A stretch of 64,000 nucleotides of DNA, taken from NCBI RefSeq assembly GCF_004136015.1, contig NZ_CP024866.1, positions 2,258,460-2,322,459 on the forward strand, read 5' to 3'. A program made the position numbers and the translations under genes. Of this stretch, positions 19,646 through 29,429 are shown in pieces (the stretch's first letter is position 1; each line of letters starts with the position of its first letter). A model generated the notes under the pieces. The model was not told the origin of the DNA. It was given only the letters and a program-made list of their open reading frames with translations, and did not search any database. Source of the stretch: Pseudomonas sp. ACM7 (GTDB taxonomy: Bacteria; Pseudomonadota; Gammaproteobacteria; Pseudomonadales; Pseudomonadaceae).

Positions 19646-20081
19646 GCTCTCGGAGATGGATCTCCAGCCGCCAGCGGTCATCGACCTCGCTACCGGCCCA
19701 CTCGCCCTGCAGTGGCCGAGCCGCCACCACCGTCAGCAACAACCCCCCATCACTCAAACGCACGCGCCAGTTCACGCTCTTGTCGTTGATTTTGAGCTGA
19801 CCTTTCTGCGCCTTGCCTTCAGCCTCGAACAGCAACGCGAGGCTACCGTCGACGAACTCGCCGTGAGCCTTGGGTTCGTTGTTGAACCACACCACCAACC
19901 CGTCGTTCGTCACCTCGACCTGCTGCAATTCGCTGGGGTCGGGCGTGGTCAGGCGACCGATCATCAGCCCTACCATCACCCCGACAATCGCCAGCGAAGC
20001 CATCACTCGCGGGAATAGCTTCGAACGCGGGTCCGCTTCAGGCGTAGAATGCCGCTCATCTTTACCTTCGGAGCCGTGCAT
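19641..20081 (-). CDS. Conserved hypothetical protein with one N-terminal membrane anchor
   Basis: 146 residues. A short charged N-terminus is followed by one membrane segment (MASLAIVGVMVGLMIGRL, about 27-44) and a periplasmic domain rich in beta-like sequence (for example EVTNDGLVVWFNNEP). No family is recognised with certainty. Its ATG shares the same CATG as the start of the divergent trmL. A later start at the membrane-segment Met (20003) would separate them but lacks a ribosome site. It ends facing nrsZ. Confidence 0.7.
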   Translation of the reverse strand: MHGSEGKDERHSTPEADPRSKLFPRVMASLAIVGVMVGLMIGRLTTPDPSELQQVEVTNDGLVVWFNNEPKAHGEFVDGSLALLFEAEGKAQKGQLKINDKSVNWRVRLSDGGLLLTVVAARPLQGEWAGSEVDDRWRLEIHLREQ

Positions 20082-20535
20082 GTTTCACGTCATCCTTTTC
20101 CAACCAGAAATTCCGCCGAATACCGGCAACGTTATCAGGCTGTGCGCCAACAGTGGCTGCCACCTGCATTTGATCGAACCGCTGGGCTTCGAGATGGACG
20201 ACAAGCGCCTGCGCCGGGCCGGCCTCGATTACCACGAGTATGCCACCCTGCAACGCCACGCAGACCTCGCCAGCTGTCTGGAAAGCCTCGGTCATCCTCG
20301 GCTGTTCGCCTTCACCACCAAGGGCTCGCGGCCGTTCCACGATGCCAGCTTCGCCGAAGGCGATGCATTCCTGTTCGGCCCGGAAAGCCGTGGTTTGCCG
20401 GCGGAAGTACTCGATGCCCTGCCCGGCGAACAGCGCCTGCGCCTGCCGATGCGTGAAGGCTGCCGCAGCCTGAACCTGTCGAACACCGTGGCGGTCGCCG
20501 TCTACGAAGGCTGGCGCCAGCTCGGTTTTAAATAA
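20080..20535 (+). CDS. trmL: tRNA (cytidine/uridine-34-2'-O)-methyltransferase TrmL
   Basis: 151 residues, the usual size for this SPOUT-fold enzyme, which 2'-O-methylates the wobble base of tRNA-Leu isoacceptors. Family motifs are visible: PEIPPNTGNVIR near the N-terminus, FGPESRGLP, and the C-terminal LRLPMREGCRSLNLSN knot region. The ATG at 20080 has CGGAG upstream; an in-frame start at 19870 is spurious. It is divergent from the anchored hypothetical gene with overlapping start codons. Confidence 0.95.
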   Translation: MFHVILFQPEIPPNTGNVIRLCANSGCHLHLIEPLGFEMDDKRLRRAGLDYHEYATLQRHADLASCLESLGHPRLFAFTTKGSRPFHDASFAEGDAFLFGPESRGLPAEVLDALPGEQRLRLPMREGCRSLNLSNTVAVAVYEGWRQLGFK

Positions 20536-20549
20536 CACCGCATAACAAA

Positions 20550-20640
20550 TGTGGGAGCGGGCTTGCTCGCGAAGGCGTCGTGTCAGTCAACATCAATGTT
20601 GAATGATCAACCGCTTTCGCGAGCAAGCCCGCTCCCACAT
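20550..20640. repeat. REP inverted pair
   Basis: GTGGGAGCGGGCTTGCTCGCG at about 20551-20571 and the inverse at 20617-20639, with the CAACATCAATGTTGAATGA spacer. It lies between convergent trmL and secB. Confidence 0.85.
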
Positions 20641-20666
20641 TGGACTTGCTTCGACGCTCAGACCGC

Positions 20667-21158
20667 TTATTGCACGGTTGGGGTTTCGCCCGCAGCCTGC
20701 ATGCGTTGCAGTTCTTGTGCGTACAGCGCGTCGAAGTTCACCGGGGCCAGCATCAGGGCCGGGAAGGAGCCACGGGTGACCAGGCTGTCCAGGGTCTCGC
20801 GAGCGTACGGGAACAGGATGTTCGGGCAGAACGCGCCGAGGGTGTGGCTCATCGAGGCGTCGTCGAGGTTCTTGATCAGGAAGATCCCGGCCTGTTGCAC
20901 TTCAGCGATGAACGCCACTTCGCCGTTTTCACCGTTTTTCACGGTCACGGACAAGGTCAGCACGACTTCGTGGAAGTCGCCTTCCAGAGCCTTTTGACGG
21001 GTGTTCAGATCCAGACCGACGCTCGGTTCCCACTGCTGGCGGAAGATGGCCGGGCTTTTCGGGGCTTCGAAGGACAAGTCACGTACGTAGATGCGCTGCA
21101 AGGAAAATTGCGGTGCGGTTTCTTCTTCGCTAGCTGCAGTGTTCTGTTGGTCAGTCAT
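20667..21158 (-). CDS. secB: Protein-export chaperone SecB
   Basis: 163 residues, matching the SecB family. It is a cytosolic tetramer that keeps preproteins unfolded and delivers them to SecA. The family core [14 protein letters not shown], the [15 protein letters not shown] segment and the [13 protein letters not shown] end ([13 protein letters not shown]) are present. It is the last gene of rhodanese-grxC-secB, all on the minus strand. The grxC-secB neighbourhood is common in gammaproteobacteria. Confidence 0.96.
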   Translation of the reverse strand: MTDQQNTAASEEETAPQFSLQRIYVRDLSFEAPKSPAIFRQQWEPSVGLDLNTRQKALEGDFHEVVLTLSVTVKNGENGEVAFIAEVQQAGIFLIKNLDDASMSHTLGAFCPNILFPYARETLDSLVTRGSFPALMLAPVNFDALYAQELQRMQAAGETPTVQ

Positions 21159-21199
21159 CTCAGATCCTTTCTGATCTTGGGGTCTTATAGGGAAGGCAT

Positions 21200-21454
21200 T
21201 CAGGCCTTGAGCATGGCGTCGAGCTTGCCGGCGCGCTCAAGGGCGAACAAATCATCACAACCACCCACGTGGGTGCTGCCGATCCAGATCTGCGGCACGG
21301 ACGTACGTCCGGCCTTCTGAGCCATGGCGGCACGCACCTGCGGCTTGCCATCGACCTTGATCTCTTCGAAGGCCACGCCTTTGTTCTCGAGCAGGTACTT
21401 GGCTCGTGAGCAGTAAGGGCAGTAATCGCTGGAATAGACGACGACGTTGCTCAT
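21200..21454 (-). CDS. grxC: Glutaredoxin 3
   Basis: 84 residues. The dithiol active site CPYC is at residues 12-15 (SSDYCPYC), with the cis-Pro TSVPQIWIG segment and the GSH-binding GGCDDL. It reduces disulfides and mixed disulfides with glutathione in the cytosol. It starts 1 nt after the stop of the rhodanese-like gene and precedes secB by 41 nt, so the three are likely co-transcribed. Confidence 0.96.
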   Translation of the reverse strand: MSNVVVYSSDYCPYCSRAKYLLENKGVAFEEIKVDGKPQVRAAMAQKAGRTSVPQIWIGSTHVGGCDDLFALERAGKLDAMLKA

Positions 21455-21455
21455 T

Positions 21456-21869
21456 TCACTTCACCAGCGGCAGGTTGTCGCCTTTCCAGCTGGAAATACC
21501 GCCGGAGAGCTTGGCGGCGGTGAAGCCGGACTTCATCAGTTCGCGGGCATGCGTGCCGGCAGTCTGGCCCATGGCATCGACCAGGATGATGGTCTTGGCC
21601 TTGTGCTTTTCCAGCTCGCCGACGCGAGCGGTCAGTTTGTCGTGAGGAATGTTCACCGCGCCAACAATGTGACCGGCGGCGAAGTCCTTGGTCGAACGAA
21701 TGTCGATCACAACGCCCGCGTCCTTGTTGACCAGCCCGGTCAGTTCACCGGTGCTCAGGCTGCGACCGCCGCCTTGCATCTGATAAGCGATCAGCAACGC
21801 CAGCAGTACGACGAAGATACCGACGAGCAGATAGTGGTTAGTGGCAAATTCAATCAGGTGAGCAACCAT
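21456..21869 (-). CDS. Membrane-anchored rhodanese-like protein (YibN type)
   Basis: 137 residues from MVAHLIEFATNHY. One N-terminal membrane helix (LLVGIFVVLLALLIAYQM) is followed by a rhodanese fold (VVIDIRSTKDFAAGHIVGAVNIP). The active-site loop reads ILVDAMGQTAG, with Asp where the catalytic Cys usually sits, so classical sulfurtransferase activity is unlikely. It is positioned like E. coli yibN, next to grxC and secB and divergent from gpmI. The ATG at 21869 is chosen on homology, because no good ribosome site precedes it or the GTG at 21917. Confidence 0.88.
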   Translation of the reverse strand: MVAHLIEFATNHYLLVGIFVVLLALLIAYQMQGGGRSLSTGELTGLVNKDAGVVIDIRSTKDFAAGHIVGAVNIPHDKLTARVGELEKHKAKTIILVDAMGQTAGTHARELMKSGFTAAKLSGGISSWKGDNLPLVK

Positions 21870-22022
21870 CGAAGGAGGTTCCAGGGCGTTAAAATGTCGG
21901 CCAGTATACACAGCCACTATGGTGGGCCAAACCCCGTCCGGCGGTGACGCCGTCGGAACTTAGCTTTAAACTGCCACTCCCTTTTCCATCGCCCTCTTTT
22001 AACTCAGCCACGAGTGGAATCC

Positions 22023-23552
22023 ATGACTACCACGCCTAAACCTTTGGTCCTGATTATTCTCGACGGCTTCGGTCACAGTGAGAGCCCTGAATCCAACGCC
22101 ATCTTTGCGGCGAAGAAGCCCGTACTGGACCGTCTGTGGGCCACCGTGCCGAACGGCCTGATCTCGGGCAGCGGCATGGACGTCGGCCTGCCGGACGGCC
22201 AGATGGGCAACTCCGAAGTCGGCCACATGAACCTCGGCGCCGGCCGCGTGGTGTATCAAGACTTCACACGCGTGACCAAATCGATCCGCGACGGCGAGTT
22301 CTTCGAGAACCCGACCATCTGCGCCGCTGTCGATAAAGCCGTCGCTGCCGGCAAAGCCGTGCACTTCATGGGCCTGCTGTCCGATGGCGGCGTTCACAGC
22401 CACCAGGATCACCTGGTTGCCATGGCTGAACTGGCTTTCAAGCGCGGCGCCGAAAAAATCTATCTGCACGCCTTCCTTGATGGTCGCGACACACCGCCGA
22501 AAAGCGCCCAGTCGTCCATCGAACTGCTGGATGCGGCCTTCCAGGCCCTCGGCAAAGGCCGGATCGCCAGCATTGTTGGCCGTTACTTCGCCATGGACCG
22601 CGACAACCGTTGGGACCGCGTGTCCCAGGCTTACAACCTGATTGTCGACGGCAACGGCGAATTCAACGCTGCCACCGCACAGGAAGGCCTGCAAGCCGCG
22701 TATGAACGTGGCGAGAGCGACGAATTCGTCAAAGCCACTTCCATCGGCGAGCCGGTTAAAGTCGAAGACGGCGACGCCGTGGTGTTCATGAACTTCCGCG
22801 CTGACCGCGCCCGCGAACTGACCCGCGTGTTCGTCGAAGACGATTTCAAGGAATTCGAACGTGCCCGCCAGCCAAAACTGGCCGGCTTCGTCATGCTGAC
22901 CCAGTACGCCGCCAGCATTCCCGCGCCATCGGCCTTCGCCGCGGGCAGCCTGGACAACGTGCTGGGCGACTACCTGGCAAAAAACGGCAAGACCCAGCTG
23001 CGCATCGCCGAAACCGAGAAGTATGCCCACGTGACCTTCTTCTTCTCCGGCGGCCGTGAAGAACCGTTCCCGGGCGAAGAACGCATCCTGATCCCGTCGC
23101 CAAAAGTCGCCACCTATGACTTGCAGCCCGAGATGAGCGCCCCGGAAGTCACCGACCGCATCGTCGATGCCATCGAAAACCAGCGTTACGACGTGATCGT
23201 GGTCAACTACGCCAACGGCGACATGGTCGGCCACAGCGGCGTGTTCGACGCAGCCGTTAAGGCCGTTGAATGCCTCGACCTGTGTGTTGGCCGCATCGTC
23301 GATGCCCTGGAAAAAGTCGCCGGTGAAGCGCTGATTACTGCCGACCACGGCAACGTCGAGCAAATGGCCGACGAATCCACCGGCCAGGCACATACCGCCC
23401 ACACCACCGAACCGGTGCCGTTCATCTATGTTGGCAAGCGTGACTTCAAGGTTCGCGACGGCGGCGTGCTGGCGGATGTGGCACCGACCATGCTGATGTT
23501 GATGGATCTTGAGAAACCAGCTGAGATGACCGGCACGTCGATTCTGGTGTAA
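22023..23552 (+). CDS. gpmI: 2,3-bisphosphoglycerate-independent phosphoglycerate mutase
   Basis: 509 residues, full length for the Mn-dependent alkaline-phosphatase-superfamily enzyme. It interconverts 3- and 2-phosphoglycerate. The phospho-serine nucleophile is at residue 64 (GNSEVGHMN), the metal ligands include LDGFGH and ITADHGN, and DGRDTPP is present. The ATG at 22023 is chosen over the in-frame GTG three codons earlier. A monocistronic plus-strand gene, divergent from the rhodanese-grxC-secB set. Confidence 0.97.
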   Translation: MTTTPKPLVLIILDGFGHSESPESNAIFAAKKPVLDRLWATVPNGLISGSGMDVGLPDGQMGNSEVGHMNLGAGRVVYQDFTRVTKSIRDGEFFENPTICAAVDKAVAAGKAVHFMGLLSDGGVHSHQDHLVAMAELAFKRGAEKIYLHAFLDGRDTPPKSAQSSIELLDAAFQALGKGRIASIVGRYFAMDRDNRWDRVSQAYNLIVDGNGEFNAATAQEGLQAAYERGESDEFVKATSIGEPVKVEDGDAVVFMNFRADRARELTRVFVEDDFKEFERARQPKLAGFVMLTQYAASIPAPSAFAAGSLDNVLGDYLAKNGKTQLRIAETEKYAHVTFFFSGGREEPFPGEERILIPSPKVATYDLQPEMSAPEVTDRIVDAIENQRYDVIVVNYANGDMVGHSGVFDAAVKAVECLDLCVGRIVDALEKVAGEALITADHGNVEQMADESTGQAHTAHTTEPVPFIYVGKRDFKVRDGGVLADVAPTMLMLMDLEKPAEMTGTSILV

Positions 23553-23579
23553 TCCGGCCTAACAAACGCCGCTAAACCC

Positions 23580-23682
23580 TGTGGGAGCAGCCGGTCGACG
23601 CTCGATTGCTCCGATAGCAATCTGACAGTCAACATCTACGTTGAATGTTATGGCGCCATCGCGAGCAAGCTCGCTCCCACAT
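23580..23682. repeat. REP inverted pair with a variant left copy
   Basis: The right copy at 23658-23682 is standard. The left copy (GTGGGAGCAGCCGGTCGACG) is a divergent form. The CAACATCTACGTTGAATG spacer is kept. Confidence 0.7.
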
Positions 23683-23805
23683 TGGTTTTGGGGTGTTTTC
23701 AGAGGTAACTCTGCTCCGGTTATCACACAGCCCCAATTGGGCGTTTTTTTTGCAGCGCTTGGCGGGCATACTAGGCCGTCCCTTTCCCTGGTGTCGCCCG
23801 CCTCT

Positions 23806-25104
23806 ATGCTTCGCGTCCTGATAGCCCTTGCTCTGACATGCCTGCTCCAACCGGCCTTTGCTGACGAGCGCGCGCAAACCCAACAACAGTTGGACGCCAC
23901 GCGTCAGGACATTGCCGAGCTGAAAAAACTGCTGGGCAAGCTCCAGGAAGAAAAATCCGGTGTGCAAAAAGACCTCAAAGGCACCGAGACCGAGATGGGC
24001 AAGCTCGAGAAGCAGGTCGACGCCCTGCAAAAAGAGCTGAAGAAAAGCGAATCCGAGCTGCAGCGACTCGATGCCGAGAAAAAAAAACTCCAGAGCGCGC
24101 GGATTGAACAGCAGCGACTGATCGCCATTCAGGCCCGCGCGGCCTATCAGAACGGCCGTCAGGAGTACTTGAAGCTGCTGCTCAACCAGCAGAACCCGGA
24201 AAAATTCGCCCGCACCCTCACCTATTACGACTACCTGAGCCAGGCCCGCCTGGAGCAGCTGAAGAATTTCAACGAAACCCTGCGCCAGCTGGCTAATGTC
24301 GAAAAAGACATCGCCATGCAACAGGCGCAATTGCTGGTGCAGAAAAGCAGCCTCGACAGCCAGCGCGACGAACTCGACAAAGTCCGCAAGGAGCGCCAGC
24401 AAGTCCTGGCCAAACTCAGCGACGACGTGAAGGCCCGCGATCAGAAGCTGGCAGCCCGCGAGCAGGATCAGGCAGACCTGTCTAAAGTCCTTAAAACCAT
24501 TGAAGAAACCCTGGCCCGTCAGGCCCGTGAGGCAGAAGAAGCGCGGCAAAAAGCGCTGATCGCCCAGCAGGAAGCCGAAAAAAAGCGTTTACGTGAGGCT
24601 CAGGCTGCAGCAGATGCAGACGCCACTGACGCCCCACGCAAACTCGTTAAATCGACACCCGGCGCACTGGTTTCAAGTTCAGGCGAGACCTTTGGTGGCC
24701 CCTTTGCTTCAAGCCGGGGAAAACTTCCGTGGCCCGTTGATGGTCGACTGCTGGCACGCTTTGGCGAAACCCGTGGCGACGACGCCCGCACCAAGTGGGA
24801 CGGCGTGATGATCAGCGCCTCCGCCGGCAGCCAGGTGCACGCCGTGCATGGCGGTCGCGTGGTGTTCGCCGACTGGTTGCGAGGCGCCGGGCTGCTGGTG
24901 ATTCTCGACCACGGCAACGGTTTTTTGAGTCTTTATGGTCACAACCAGACGCTGCTCAAGTCTGCGGGTGACGTGGTAAAAGCCGGTGAGTCCATCTCCA
25001 CTGTGGGTAGCAGTGGCGGGCAAGACACACCAGCGCTGTATTTCGCTATTCGTCAGCAGGGTCACCCGAGTGATCCAGCGCAATGGTGTCGTGCGCAAGG
25101 ATAA
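23806..25104 (+). CDS. envC: Murein hydrolase activator EnvC
   Basis: 432 residues. The signal peptide (MLRVLIALALTCLLQPAFA) is followed by a long coiled coil (about 20-280, rich in Glu/Lys/Gln heptads) and a C-terminal LytM/M23 domain. The LytM metal ligands are degenerate: WDGVMISA replaces the usual HxxxD, and LYFAIR replaces LHFE, so it should activate amidases rather than cut peptidoglycan. In E. coli EnvC activates AmiA/AmiB at the septum. It heads an operon-like run with ctpA and a polysaccharide-deacetylase-like gene. Confidence 0.93.
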   Translation: MLRVLIALALTCLLQPAFADERAQTQQQLDATRQDIAELKKLLGKLQEEKSGVQKDLKGTETEMGKLEKQVDALQKELKKSESELQRLDAEKKKLQSARIEQQRLIAIQARAAYQNGRQEYLKLLLNQQNPEKFARTLTYYDYLSQARLEQLKNFNETLRQLANVEKDIAMQQAQLLVQKSSLDSQRDELDKVRKERQQVLAKLSDDVKARDQKLAAREQDQADLSKVLKTIEETLARQAREAEEARQKALIAQQEAEKKRLREAQAAADADATDAPRKLVKSTPGALVSSSGETFGGPFASSRGKLPWPVDGRLLARFGETRGDDARTKWDGVMISASAGSQVHAVHGGRVVFADWLRGAGLLVILDHGNGFLSLYGHNQTLLKSAGDVVKAGESISTVGSSGGQDTPALYFAIRQQGHPSDPAQWCRAQG

Positions 25105-25135
25105 GTACGCCATCTACTTCAGGAGTTCGTTCGAC

Positions 25136-26455
25136 ATGCTGCATTTGTCCCGCCTTACCTCGCTGGCCCTGACGATCGCCCTGGTGATCGGCGCGCCTCT
25201 GGCGTTCGCCGCTCAACCGGCCCCGGCGGTCGCGCCTGCGGGCACTGCTGCGACCACCAAGGCGCCATTGCCGCTGGAAGAGTTGCGCACCTTTGCCGAG
25301 GTCATGGATCGGATCAAGGCTGCCTATGTCGAACCAGTGGACGACAAGACCCTGCTGGAAAACGCCATCAAAGGCATGCTCAGCAACCTCGACCCGCACT
25401 CCGCCTACCTGGGCCCGGAAGACTTCGCTGAGTTGCAGGAAAGCACCAGCGGCGAATTCGGCGGCCTGGGCATCGAAGTTGGCGCCGAAGACGGTTTCAT
25501 CAAGGTCGTTTCACCGATCGATGACACCCCGGCCTCCAAGGCTGGCATTCAGGCCGGCGACTTCATCGTCAAGATCAACGGCCAGCCGACCCGCGGCCAG
25601 AGCATGACCGAAGCCGTGGACAAGATGCGCGGCAAGATCGGCCAGAAAATCACCCTGACCCTGGTGCGCGACGGCGGTACACCGTTTGACGTGACCCTGG
25701 CCCGCGCCATCATTCAAGTGAAGAGCGTGAAGAGCCAGCTGCTGGAGTCCGGCTACGGCTACATCCGCATCACCCAGTTTCAGGTCAAGACCGGCGAAGA
25801 GGTCTCCAAGGCCCTGGCCAAGCTGCGCAAGGACAACGGCAAGAAGCTCAAAGGCATCATCCTCGACCTGCGTAACAACCCGGGCGGCGTGCTGCAAGCG
25901 GCAGTGGAAGTGGTCGACCACTTCATCACCAAGGGCCTGATCGTTTACACCAAGGGCCGTATCGCCAACTCCGAACTGCGTTTCTCCGCCACCGGCAAGG
26001 ACGAAAGCGAAGCCGTGCCAATGGTCGCGCTGATCAACGGCGGCAGCGCCTCGGCCTCGGAAATTGTCGCCGGCGCCTTGCAGGATCAGAAACGCGCGGT
26101 GGTCATGGGCACCACCAGTTTCGGCAAAGGCTCGGTACAAACCGTGCTGCCGCTGAACAACGACCGCGCACTGAAGATCACCACGGCGCTGTATTACACG
26201 CCGAACGGCCGCTCGATCCAGGCTCAGGGCATCGTCCCGGACATCGAAGTGCGCAAGGCCAAGATCACCAACGAGCAGGACGGCGAGTACTTCAAGGAAG
26301 CCGATCTGCAAGGTCACCTGGGCAATGGCAACGGCGGCGCCGACAAACCGACCAGCTCCAGTGGCAAAGCCAAGGCGATGCCGCAGGATGACGACTACCA
26401 GTTGGCCCAGGCCCTGAGCCTGCTCAAAGGGTTGAGCATCACCTCCGGCCGCTGA
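25136..26455 (+). CDS. ctpA: S41 carboxy-terminal processing protease
   Basis: 439 residues. The signal peptide (ends near PLAFA) is followed by a PDZ domain (about 90-180, GGLGIEVG) and the S41 catalytic core. The nucleophile is Ser306 in GGSASASE and the general base Lys331 in SFGKGS. It trims or degrades periplasmic proteins; in P. aeruginosa CtpA targets peptidoglycan cross-link hydrolases with a lipoprotein partner. The ATG follows CAGGAG. It lies 31 nt after envC and 1 nt before the next gene. Confidence 0.95.
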   Translation: MLHLSRLTSLALTIALVIGAPLAFAAQPAPAVAPAGTAATTKAPLPLEELRTFAEVMDRIKAAYVEPVDDKTLLENAIKGMLSNLDPHSAYLGPEDFAELQESTSGEFGGLGIEVGAEDGFIKVVSPIDDTPASKAGIQAGDFIVKINGQPTRGQSMTEAVDKMRGKIGQKITLTLVRDGGTPFDVTLARAIIQVKSVKSQLLESGYGYIRITQFQVKTGEEVSKALAKLRKDNGKKLKGIILDLRNNPGGVLQAAVEVVDHFITKGLIVYTKGRIANSELRFSATGKDESEAVPMVALINGGSASASEIVAGALQDQKRAVVMGTTSFGKGSVQTVLPLNNDRALKITTALYYTPNGRSIQAQGIVPDIEVRKAKITNEQDGEYFKEADLQGHLGNGNGGADKPTSSSGKAKAMPQDDDYQLAQALSLLKGLSITSGR

Positions 26456-26456
26456 G

Positions 26457-27248
26457 ATGCGCCTGCGGTTCATCCTCGGCTTGCTGTGCTGTCTGGCGGG
26501 TGTTGCTCATGCAGCGCCCGTCGCGACGACGCCTCAAAAGGCCTATCTAAGCCTGATCATCGATGACCTGGGGCAGAACCTGCCCCGGGATCGCCGCGTG
26601 TTGGCCCTGCCCGGCCCCGTCACCACGGCGATCATGCCCGATACACCCCACGCCACCGAATTCGCCCGCGAGGCCCATCGCGCCGGCAAGACTGTCATCC
26701 TGCACATGCCGATGGACCCGGCCACCGGGCCGTTTGCCTGGCATCCCGAGTTGCCCATCGAAGAACTCGAAAAGCGCCTGAACGCGGCGTTCCAGGCTGT
26801 GCCGTATACCGCTGGCATCAACAACCACATGGGCAGCCGCATGACCGTTCAGCAACCGGCCATGGCCTGGCTGATGGCGGACTTGCAGCGCCGACACAAG
26901 TTCTTCGTCGACAGCCGCACCAGTGCACAAACCGTGGCGGCCGCCGAGGCGCAGAAGATCGGTTTGGCGAGCGTTTCGCGGGATGTGTTCCTGGATGACG
27001 AGCCCACTGAAGCCGCGATCTTTACTCAGCTACAGACGGCTATCAGCCTGGCGCGCAAACAGGGTTCTGCGGTGATGATCGGGCATCCGTATCCGCAGAC
27101 ATTAGCGGTACTTGAACGTGAATTACCCAAGCTCAAAGCTCAGGGTATTGACTGGATCGACATCAAACAGATGATCAGCGTGCGCGGCAATCGTGCAACG
27201 GCAGCGCACGGCAAGGATGGCCAGTACCGCCTCCCGACTGCCCGATAA
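26457..27248 (+). CDS. Divergent polysaccharide deacetylase family protein (YibQ/DUF610)
   Basis: 263 residues with a signal peptide (ends AGVAHA). The fold motifs IIDDLGQN, VILHMPMDP, INNHMGSRM and VMIGHPYPQT match the divergent polysaccharide-deacetylase family found after envC-ctpA in many proteobacteria. The substrate is unknown and a role in cell-wall remodelling is inferred from context. It begins one base after the ctpA stop, with no separate promoter. Confidence 0.9.
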   Translation: MRLRFILGLLCCLAGVAHAAPVATTPQKAYLSLIIDDLGQNLPRDRRVLALPGPVTTAIMPDTPHATEFAREAHRAGKTVILHMPMDPATGPFAWHPELPIEELEKRLNAAFQAVPYTAGINNHMGSRMTVQQPAMAWLMADLQRRHKFFVDSRTSAQTVAAAEAQKIGLASVSRDVFLDDEPTEAAIFTQLQTAISLARKQGSAVMIGHPYPQTLAVLERELPKLKAQGIDWIDIKQMISVRGNRATAAHGKDGQYRLPTAR

Positions 27249-27356
27249 TTCCTCGCAGCCCGCCCACCCCATTTCGCGATAACTATTTATACCTGCCGGT
27301 ACACAGCCGCGTGCCACGATAGCGCTCACCCTGAATTTCATCACCAAGGAATGGAC

Positions 27357-28592
27357 ATGAAATACCTTAGCTTCTTTTGCTTCGCAGGCCTGATTGGCCT
27401 GCTGGCTATTTCCGCAGTGCAGGCCCGCGATCTGGGCGAAGGCGCCGTCAACGACTCACCGTCAAGGGCACTGCAAAACAGCGAACATCTTTATGAACTC
27501 TGGAGCGGCGTGGGACGACTCAATCTCCAATCGGGCTTGACCTGCAGCGCCGTTCTACTGGATACGCGAAACAGGCAAGGCCGAGCCACCGGCCCTGCTT
27601 ACCTGCTCACCAGCGGTCATTGCGTGTTGTTTCAGTACGGTTCGGCGCGGACCAATCTGCCTTTTAAAGCCAGCGTCACCTTCCACTACTTTCATGACAT
27701 GCCACAGCGTAAGCGCCGATACGCCATCCGGACTGCCCGATGGAGCAGTCTGGTCGGGACCGATCTTGCAGTACTGGAGGTCGACGCAACATTGGCGTCG
27801 CTGATACAGGCCGGGGTCAACCCGCTCAAGCTGGCGTCCCATCAAACCAACGAGAGTCATGATGCGCTTAACATTGGCGCGCCGGGCGGCTTTACCGAAC
27901 AAGGGCTTCGACTGAGTGCCTGCGCTGAACAAACCGCCGGAACGTTCATCGATCACCCCGGGGTGTTCCCTTTGGCCATGAAAAACAACTGCGACCTTCA
28001 CGGTGGCAGCTCCGGCAGCCCGATGCTGAACCGCCGCACCAATGAAATCACCGGCATCGTCAGTAAAGTCGTGATCTCGCGCAATACCCCAGCGCCGCCA
28101 GATTGTGAGCACTCGACGTCTTGCAAGGCCGCCCGTTTCAACTACAGCTACTCTGCCAACTTTCTACACAACTGCTTTATTGACGGTGTCTTCACCAGCG
28201 ATGGGGCGAACTGTTCGTTGGAGCCGGTCGAGCTGACTGTCACGGAGCCCTGGAAGCTGAAGTCATACGTTCATAGAACGCAAAACGCGAATGAGCAGAT
28301 CGTATTGCCTACGTGGGACTTCAGGTTCTCCCTCGAGGCGCCCTTCTATCGCTACAAAACGGTCCATAACGCCAGGGACTGCAAAGTTTCCGACAATTAC
28401 AGCGCCGCCATCAGCGCTGAAGATGCTTACATCAATACTGAAATCGGGCCACAAAGCGGCGCACATGCACTGTGCATTATCGGCGTCGCCTCAGGGGAAC
28501 TGCAGCTGACAAGGGCGATGTTGAATAACGTGTTTACAAGTGCCGTGTACTTGAGCGCGACGCCGGCTCCATCTCAGGTTGTATCGAAGTGA
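27357..28592 (+). CDS. Secreted trypsin-like serine protease
   Basis: 411 residues. The signal peptide (MKYLSFFCFAGLIGLLAISAVQA) is followed by a chymotrypsin-fold domain with the full triad: His88 (TSGHC), Asp136 (GTDLAVLEVD) and Ser219 (GGSSGSP). A C-terminal part of about 160 residues (from about 260) is Cys-containing and of unknown fold. An ATG lies at 27351, but AAGGA is correctly spaced only for 27357. It is a single gene that ends 3 nt from the convergent substrate-binding protein gene. The target is unknown. Confidence 0.85.
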   Translation: MKYLSFFCFAGLIGLLAISAVQARDLGEGAVNDSPSRALQNSEHLYELWSGVGRLNLQSGLTCSAVLLDTRNRQGRATGPAYLLTSGHCVLFQYGSARTNLPFKASVTFHYFHDMPQRKRRYAIRTARWSSLVGTDLAVLEVDATLASLIQAGVNPLKLASHQTNESHDALNIGAPGGFTEQGLRLSACAEQTAGTFIDHPGVFPLAMKNNCDLHGGSSGSPMLNRRTNEITGIVSKVVISRNTPAPPDCEHSTSCKAARFNYSYSANFLHNCFIDGVFTSDGANCSLEPVELTVTEPWKLKSYVHRTQNANEQIVLPTWDFRFSLEAPFYRYKTVHNARDCKVSDNYSAAISAEDAYINTEIGPQSGAHALCIIGVASGELQLTRAMLNNVFTSAVYLSATPAPSQVVSK

Positions 28593-28595
28593 TGG

Positions 28596-29351
28596 TTACA
28601 GATACTTCGCCATGATGTCGTCCACCACGCCTTCCTTGCGCAGCTGATCCAGCGCTGCCTGAAGCTTGGCGACGACGTCATCCGGCACGTCCTTGTTCAA
28701 TGCCAGGTACAACTCGGCGCTGTTAAATCGCAGCACGGTCTTGAGCCCGGTCACACCGTCCTGGCGAGCCAGGTAACGTCCGGCCGGATCACCCGTGGCC
28801 CACAGATCAATCTGGCCATTGACCAGCTTCTTCGCGTTGTCCTGATCCCGCAGCACGACTATCGGCTTCAATCCCTGCTTGGCCAACGTCTCGGCAATCG
28901 CATCGCCTTTATACGCACCAATCTTGTATTTGCGCGCCTGCTCCAACGACTCAAGGCTGATCTTGCTATCGGCCTTGGCCAGCATGATCCAGTCATCCGG
29001 CCCGATCGGGCCAACCCACTTGAACAGGTTCTCGCGGTCCGGCAACCGCGCCATCACAAATACGCCGTAACCGGGCTTCTCCAGGGCGAGTTTGTAGATT
29101 CGCTCCCAAGGGAAGCGCAGCGTCAGGCTGTAAGTGACTTCGGCACGTTTGAACATCTCGCGGACGATGTCCACGGCGATGCCGTTGATGTTCTCGTCCT
29201 GAGCGAAGTTCTTGCCGTTCTTCGCCATGTTGTACGGGGGGAAATTTTCAGTCAGCAACACCAGGCCGGTGTCGGGATTTTCTGCGGCATGTGCCCCATT
29301 GACGAGCAATAGAGAAGCACCGGCGAGGGCAAGAAGAAGGCGTCTAAGCAT
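28596..29351 (-). CDS. Periplasmic solute-binding protein, family 3
   Basis: 251 residues. The signal peptide (ends NGAHA) is followed by a family-3 solute-binding fold (FPPYNMAKNGK, GIAVDIVREMF, WERIYKLALEKPGYGVFV). No permease or ATPase gene is adjacent, so it is an orphan binding protein. It could work with a distant ABC transporter or have a sensory role. The substrate cannot be told from the sequence. Confidence 0.85.
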   Translation of the reverse strand: MLRRLLLALAGASLLLVNGAHAAENPDTGLVLLTENFPPYNMAKNGKNFAQDENINGIAVDIVREMFKRAEVTYSLTLRFPWERIYKLALEKPGYGVFVMARLPDRENLFKWVGPIGPDDWIMLAKADSKISLESLEQARKYKIGAYKGDAIAETLAKQGLKPIVVLRDQDNAKKLVNGQIDLWATGDPAGRYLARQDGVTGLKTVLRFNSAELYLALNKDVPDDVVAKLQAALDQLRKEGVVDDIMAKYL

Positions 29352-29429
29352 GTCTGGCTACCGAAATCCATGGCGTACCCAAGAGTGCCCTGAGCCCGCC
29401 ATGATGTCCACTGGCCTGTATCGGTTTGT

